Assembly (NCBI GenBank): GCA_013362725.1
Contig: JABFVP010000446.1
Coordinates: forward strand, 1-6,165
Length of the DNA: 6,165 nucleotides
Reading direction: 5' to 3'
Source of the DNA: Cupriavidus sp.
Lineage (GTDB): Bacteria > Pseudomonadota > Gammaproteobacteria > Burkholderiales > Burkholderiaceae
Shown here: in pieces, positions 1 through 6,165 of the stretch
Layout of the letters: every line of letters starts with the position of its first letter
How positions within the stretch are numbered: position 1 is the first letter of the stretch
The notes under the pieces: generated by a model
Seen by the model: the letters and a program-made list of their open reading frames with translations, nothing else
Databases searched by the model: none
What the model was told of the DNA's origin: nothing
Made by a program: the position numbers and the translations under genes

Positions 1-2069
1 GAGCGGCTGCATGGCGGCGGCGTGTTCGCCGCGCGCTTGCCGCGCGCGACAGGCGCCGGCGCGGCCGCCTACCGGCTGCGCGTGCAATGGTCCGACGGCA
101 CCGAGCAGTGCAGCGCCGACCCCTACGCCTTCGGCCTGCTGCTGGGCGAACTGGACCTGCACCTGATCGCCGAGGGCCGGCACTTCGAGCTGGGCGCCTG
201 CCTGGGCGCGCAATGCCAGCGCGTGGACGGCATCGACGGCGTGCGCTTCGCGGTGTGGGCGCCGAATGCGCGGCGAGTCTCGGTGATCGCCGACTTCAAC
301 GGCTGGCACCCGGCGCGGCACCCGATGCGGCTGCGCCATCCCAGCGGGATCTGGGAGCTGTTCGTTCCCGCGGCGCTGGGAGCGCAGCCAGGCAGCCGCT
401 ACAAGTACGACCTGCTTGACCCGCACGGCACCGAGCTGCCCGACAAGGCCGACCCGCTGGCGCTGGCCGCCGAAGCGCCGCCGGCCACCGCCTCGGTGGT
501 GACCGGTCCGGGCCAGGGCGCGCCCCCATTCAACTGGCACGATGACGACTGGATGGCCCGCCGCCGGGAGCGCGACCCGTACCGCACGCCGATGTCGGTC
601 TACGAGGTCCACGTGCTGTCGTGGCTGCGCGCGGCCAACGACGCGCAGCATGGCTGGAACATCCTGGCCGAGCGGCTGGTGCCCTACGTGCGGGAGCTGG
701 GCTTTACCCATATCGAACTGCTGCCCATCACCGAGCACCCGTTCGGCGGCTCGTGGGGCTACCAGCCGCTGTCGCTGTACGCGCCCACCGCGCGGCTGGG
801 ACCGCCGCAGGCCTTTGCGGCCTTCATCGACCGCTGCCACCAGGCCGGCATCGGCGTGATCCTGGACTGGGTGCCGGCACACTTCCCCACCGATCCACAC
901 GGGCTGGCGCAGTTCGACGGCACCGCGCTGTACGAGCACCAGGACCCGCGCGAAGGCTTCCACCAGGACTGGAACACGCTGATCTACAACCTGGGCCGCA
1001 ACGAAGTGCGCGGCTTCCTGCTGGCCGGCGCGCTGCACTGGCTCGAGCACTTCCACGCCGACGGTCTGCGCGTCGACGCGGTGGCTTCGATGCTCTACCG
1101 CGACTACAGCCGCCAGCCCGGCCAGTGGGTGCCGAACCGTTTCGGCGGCCGCGAGAACCTCGAAGCGGTGGACTTCCTGCGCGAACTCAACGCGGTGGTC
1201 CATGAGCGCTGCCCGGGCGCGCTGACCATCGCCGAAGAGTCCACCGCGTGGCCCGGCGTCACCGCCAGCGTGGCCAGCGGCGGGCTCGGCTTCGACTTCA
1301 AATGGAATATGGGCTGGATGCACGACACCCTGCATTACCTGGCCCACGAGCCGGTCCACCGCGCCTGGCACCACCAGAACATGACCTTCGGCCTGGTCTA
1401 CGCCTGGTCCGAGGCCTTCGTGCTGCCGCTGTCGCACGACGAGGTGGTGCACGGCAAGGGCTCGATGCTGGGCAAGGTGCCCGGCGACGACTGGCAGCGC
1501 TTTGCCGGCCTGCGCGCCTATTACGGCTTTATGTGGGCGCATCCCGGCAAGAAGCTGCTGTTCATGGGCGGCGAGCTGGCGCAGTGGCAGGAATGGAACC
1601 ACGATGCCGAGCTCGACTGGGCGCTGCTGGACCAGCCCATGCACCGCGGCATGCACACGCTGGTGCGCGACCTGAACCGGCTCTATCGCGAGCTGCCCGC
1701 GCTGCATGCGCTGGACCACAGTGCCGAAGGCTTCCAGTGGGTGGTCGGCGACGACAACCACAACAGCGTGTTCGCGTGGCTGCGCCGCGCGGGGGCGGAC
1801 AGCCGCGAGGTCGCGCTGGCGGTGGTCAACATGACGCCGGTGCCGCGCCACGGCTACCGTGTCGGCGTGCCCTGTGCCGGCACGTGGCGGGAATGCCTGA
1901 ATACCGATGCCGCGGTCTACGGCGGCAGCAACGTCGGCAATGGCGGCGCCGTGACGGCCATCGACGTGCCATCGCACGGGCAGGCGGCTTCGCTGGCGCT
2001 GACGCTGCCGCCGCTGGCCACGCTGGTGCTGCGCTTCGACCAGGGTAACGGCGGCGAAGGCGCCGCGAC

Positions 2070-2073
<4 letters not shown>
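1..2073 (+). CDS. glgB: 1,4-alpha-glucan branching enzyme GlgB, 5'-partial
   Basis: This enzyme cuts alpha-1,4 glucan chains and rejoins the pieces as alpha-1,6 branches during cytoplasmic glycogen synthesis (family GH13, EC 2.4.1.18). The frame is open from base 1, and 690 residues are visible. Compared with the 728-residue E. coli protein as I recall it, about 60 N-terminal residues lie upstream. Visible codons 1 to about 60 are the rest of the N-terminal beta domain. A CBM48 domain follows at about 80-165 ([15 protein letters not shown], then GIWELF). The GH13 barrel starts near 198 (MSVYEVH), with region I DWVPAHF from 289. The nucleophile is Asp359 in LRVDAVAS, the acid/base is Glu412 (first Glu of AEEST), and the stabiliser is Asp480 in LSHDEVVHG. 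Their spacings (53 and 121) equal those of E. coli D405/E458/D526. The C-terminal beta domain is intact ([18 protein letters not shown]). The stop overlaps the glgX start by 4 bases. The enzyme should be fully active; the call is very secure. Confidence 0.98.
2056..2060 (+). promoter_or_regulatory. Probable ribosome binding site of glgX
   Basis: GAAGG lies inside the last codons of glgB and ends 9 bases before the ATG at 2070. It is a partial Shine-Dalgarno match at slightly long spacing. The start itself is supported mainly by the protein: its N-terminus (GKPFPLGAH) lines up with the start of E. coli GlgX (GKPAPLGAH). With the ATGA overlap, translation is probably coupled to glgB. Confidence 0.55.
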
Positions 2074-4261
<2,188 letters not shown>

Positions 4262-4265
<4 letters not shown>

Positions 4266-6165
4266 GCCGCGCTGGCAGCCCTTCGCCGCTGCAGGCGCTG
4301 GCGCTGCGCGCCGGCCTGCAGCCGCACTGGACCGATGCCTGGGACCAGCCGCGCGAGGTCGGCGACGCAGCCTTGCGGCGCGTGCTGGAAGGACTGGGCC
4401 TGCCGTGCGGCAGCCCGGGCCAGTGTGCCGCCTCGCACGCATGGCTGGCCGCCGACGACGCAGCGCATGCGCTGCCGCCGCTGCTGACCGCGGAGCGCGG
4501 CCAGCCGGTCGCGGTGCCGTGGCCGCATACCGTGCCCCGGTGCGCCTACCGGGTGACGCTGGAAGACGGCGCGATCATCGCCGGCACCGCCCTGCGCGGC
4601 GAGGGTGCCGACGCCGCGCTGATGCATTTGCCCGCCATCGACGTCTGCGGCTACCACCGGCTGGACCTCGGCAATGCCCATGCCACGCTGGCGGTGACGC
4701 CGCGGCGCTGCTACGGCGTCGCCGATGCGCTGCGGCATGCCGGCCGTGGCAAGGGCGATGGTGACGACGCGCGCTCGCCGCCGTGGGGCCTGGCGCAGCA
4801 GCTCTACAGCCTGCGCCGCGGCGCGGCCTGCGGCATGGGCGACCTGACCGCGCTGGCCGAGGGCTGCGCCAGTGCCGCGCGCGCCGGCGCGGACGCCATC
4901 GCCATCAACCCGCTGCACGCGCCCTTCGCCGCGCTGCCCGAGCGCTACAGCCCGTACGCGCCGTCCAGCCGGCTGTTCCTGAACCCGCTCTATGCCGACC
5001 CTGCCACGGTGTTCGGGCAGGCCGCGGTCGACGCCGCCATCGCCGCACTGAGCGCGGGCGACACGCTGCAGGCGCTCGACGCCCGTGGCGAGATCGACTG
5101 GATCGCGCTGGCGCCGCTGCGCTACGCCATCCTGCGCTGGCTATGGCAGCGGCGCGAGAAGCTGCTGCCGCGCGCGACGCTGGACCACTATGCCGCCTTC
5201 CGCGCGCGCGGCGGCACGGCGCTGCATGCACATGCCTGCTATGAGGCAATCCAGGCCCGCCGGCTCGGCGACAGCGCCAACGGCAACAACCAGCAGTCCG
5301 CGCCGGACTGGCGCTGCTGGCCGGTCACGCTGCGCTCCCCGGCCGATGCCGCGGTGGCCGCCTTCGCGCAGTCTCACGCCGACGACGTGGCCTTCCACGC
5401 CTTCCTGCAATGGCTGGCCGACGACGGCCTGGCGCGGGCGCAGCGCGCGGCGCGGGATGCCGGCATGGCCATCGGCATCATCCGCGACCTCGCCGTCGGC
5501 GCCGACCCCGGCGGCAGCCAGGCCTGGACGCGCCAGGCCGAAACCCTGGCCGGCTTCCATGCCGGCGCGCCGCCGGACCTGTACAACCCGCTCGGGCAGG
5601 ACTGGGGCGTGGCGGTGTTCTCGCCGCGGGGGCTGCGCCGGCACGGCTACGCAGCGTTCCTGGAAATGCTGCGCGCCAACCTGTCGCACGCCGGCGGACT
5701 GCGCATCGACCACGTGCTGGGCCTGGCCCGCATGTGGCTGGTGCCGGCCGGCGCACCGGCCAGCGACGGCGCCTACCTGCGCTTTCCGCTGCAAGACTTG
5801 CTGCGGCTGGTAGCCCTGGAGTCGTGGCGGCATCGCACCATCATCATCGGCGAAAACCTCGGCACGGTGCCGCCTGAGCTGAATGCGGCCCTGTCGACGC
5901 GCGGCGTGCTGGGCATCGACGTGCTGTGGTTCCAGCGCGAGGCGGGCGACGAGGCTCAGGATCAGGCAACGGAAGATGCGGGCAACCTGGCCGGCCAGCA
6001 AGCCGAGGCAGCGGCGTTCCTGCCACCGCAAGCCTGGCCCGCCGATGCCATCGCCACCACCACCACGCACGACCTGCCCACCGTCGCCGGCTGGTGGGCC
6101 GGCCGGGACCTGGCGTGGCGCGACCGGCTGCAGCTGCTGGCGCCGGGCGAAACCCTGGCCCGGGC
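4262..6165 (+). CDS. malQ: 4-alpha-glucanotransferase MalQ (amylomaltase), 3'-partial
   Basis: MalQ transfers maltosyl and longer units between maltodextrins and releases glucose (GH77, EC 2.4.1.25, cytoplasmic). The frame runs 634 codons from a GTG with a strong SD to the window edge without a stop. An N-terminal domain of about 170 residues, as in E. coli-type MalQ, precedes the barrel, which begins at WGLAQQLYSLR (175-185). INPLHAPF (around 216) and SPYAPSSR (230-237) are GH77 signatures. The nucleophile is Asp483 (LRIDHVLGLARMW), the acid/base is Glu531 (IIIGENLGTVP) and the stabiliser is Asp604 (THDLPTVAGWW). The first spacing (48) equals E. coli D448-E496. The second is 73 against 52, because of an acidic, Ala/Gln-rich insert at about 560-585. 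The N-terminal half also carries polar, low-complexity stretches at about 162-173 and 335-349. By comparison with E. coli (694 residues), perhaps 100-150 residues lie beyond the window. All catalytic residues are present. It probably recycles the short oligosaccharides that GlgX releases. Confidence 0.96.

Noticed and set aside
22..24. GTG as the start codon of glgB.
   Set aside because: The frame is open back to base 1 and the residues before this GTG (ERLHGGG) continue the N-terminal beta domain. No Shine-Dalgarno precedes it, and the start must lie upstream of the window.
621..1205. A 194-residue plus-strand open frame inside glgB.
   Set aside because: It is an alternative frame of the GH13 barrel with an Arg/Ala/Pro-rich product and no domain.
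4783..5813. Plus-strand open frames of 153 and 242 residues (4783-5244 and 5085-5813).
   Set aside because: Both lie within malQ in other frames and give Arg/Ala/Pro-rich products without motifs. The malQ frame, which has no stop in the window, carries all the GH77 motifs across this region.
5141..6070. A 309-residue minus-strand open frame opposite the second half of malQ.
   Set aside because: The product is Arg/Gly/Gln/Ala-rich with no recognised domain, and it sits opposite the malQ catalytic core. It is a GC-driven shadow.

Overview
The window is a very GC-rich piece of bacterial chromosome or megaplasmid. The codons strongly prefer G or C at the third position. It holds three tightly packed, same-strand genes for alpha-glucan metabolism: glgB (branching enzyme, 5' end outside the window), glgX (debranching enzyme, complete) and malQ (4-alpha-glucanotransferase, 3' end outside the window). 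Codon use, the gene order and the proteobacterial-type protein sequences suggest a betaproteobacterium of the Burkholderiales (Cupriavidus/Ralstonia-like). That placement is recognition from memory and was not searched.

Layout: positions 1-2073 are glgB, read in frame from the first base, with all three GH13 catalytic acids and a normal C-terminus. Positions 2070-4265 are glgX, starting inside the glgB stop (ATGA overlap). Positions 4262-6165 are malQ, starting at a GTG inside the glgX stop (GTGA overlap), behind a strong Shine-Dalgarno sequence, and still open at the window edge. malQ has no stop in the window, so a caller that needs closed reading frames misses it. There are no non-coding gaps, RNA genes, mobile elements, CRISPR arrays, promoters or terminators that I can support. 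The whole window is one polycistronic block.

Function: GlgB makes alpha-1,6 branches. GlgX removes short branches from limit dextrins and releases malto-oligosaccharides. MalQ disproportionates these, lengthening some chains and releasing glucose. Together they remodel glycogen and maltodextrin. In related bacteria this trio often lies beside the trehalose genes treZ/treY and treS or glgE. None of those is in the window, so that link is inference.

I found no previously undescribed system. The mildly unusual points are an acidic, low-complexity insertion in MalQ between two catalytic residues, a proline/alanine-rich insertion in the GlgX C-terminal domain, and the double 4-base stop/start overlaps.
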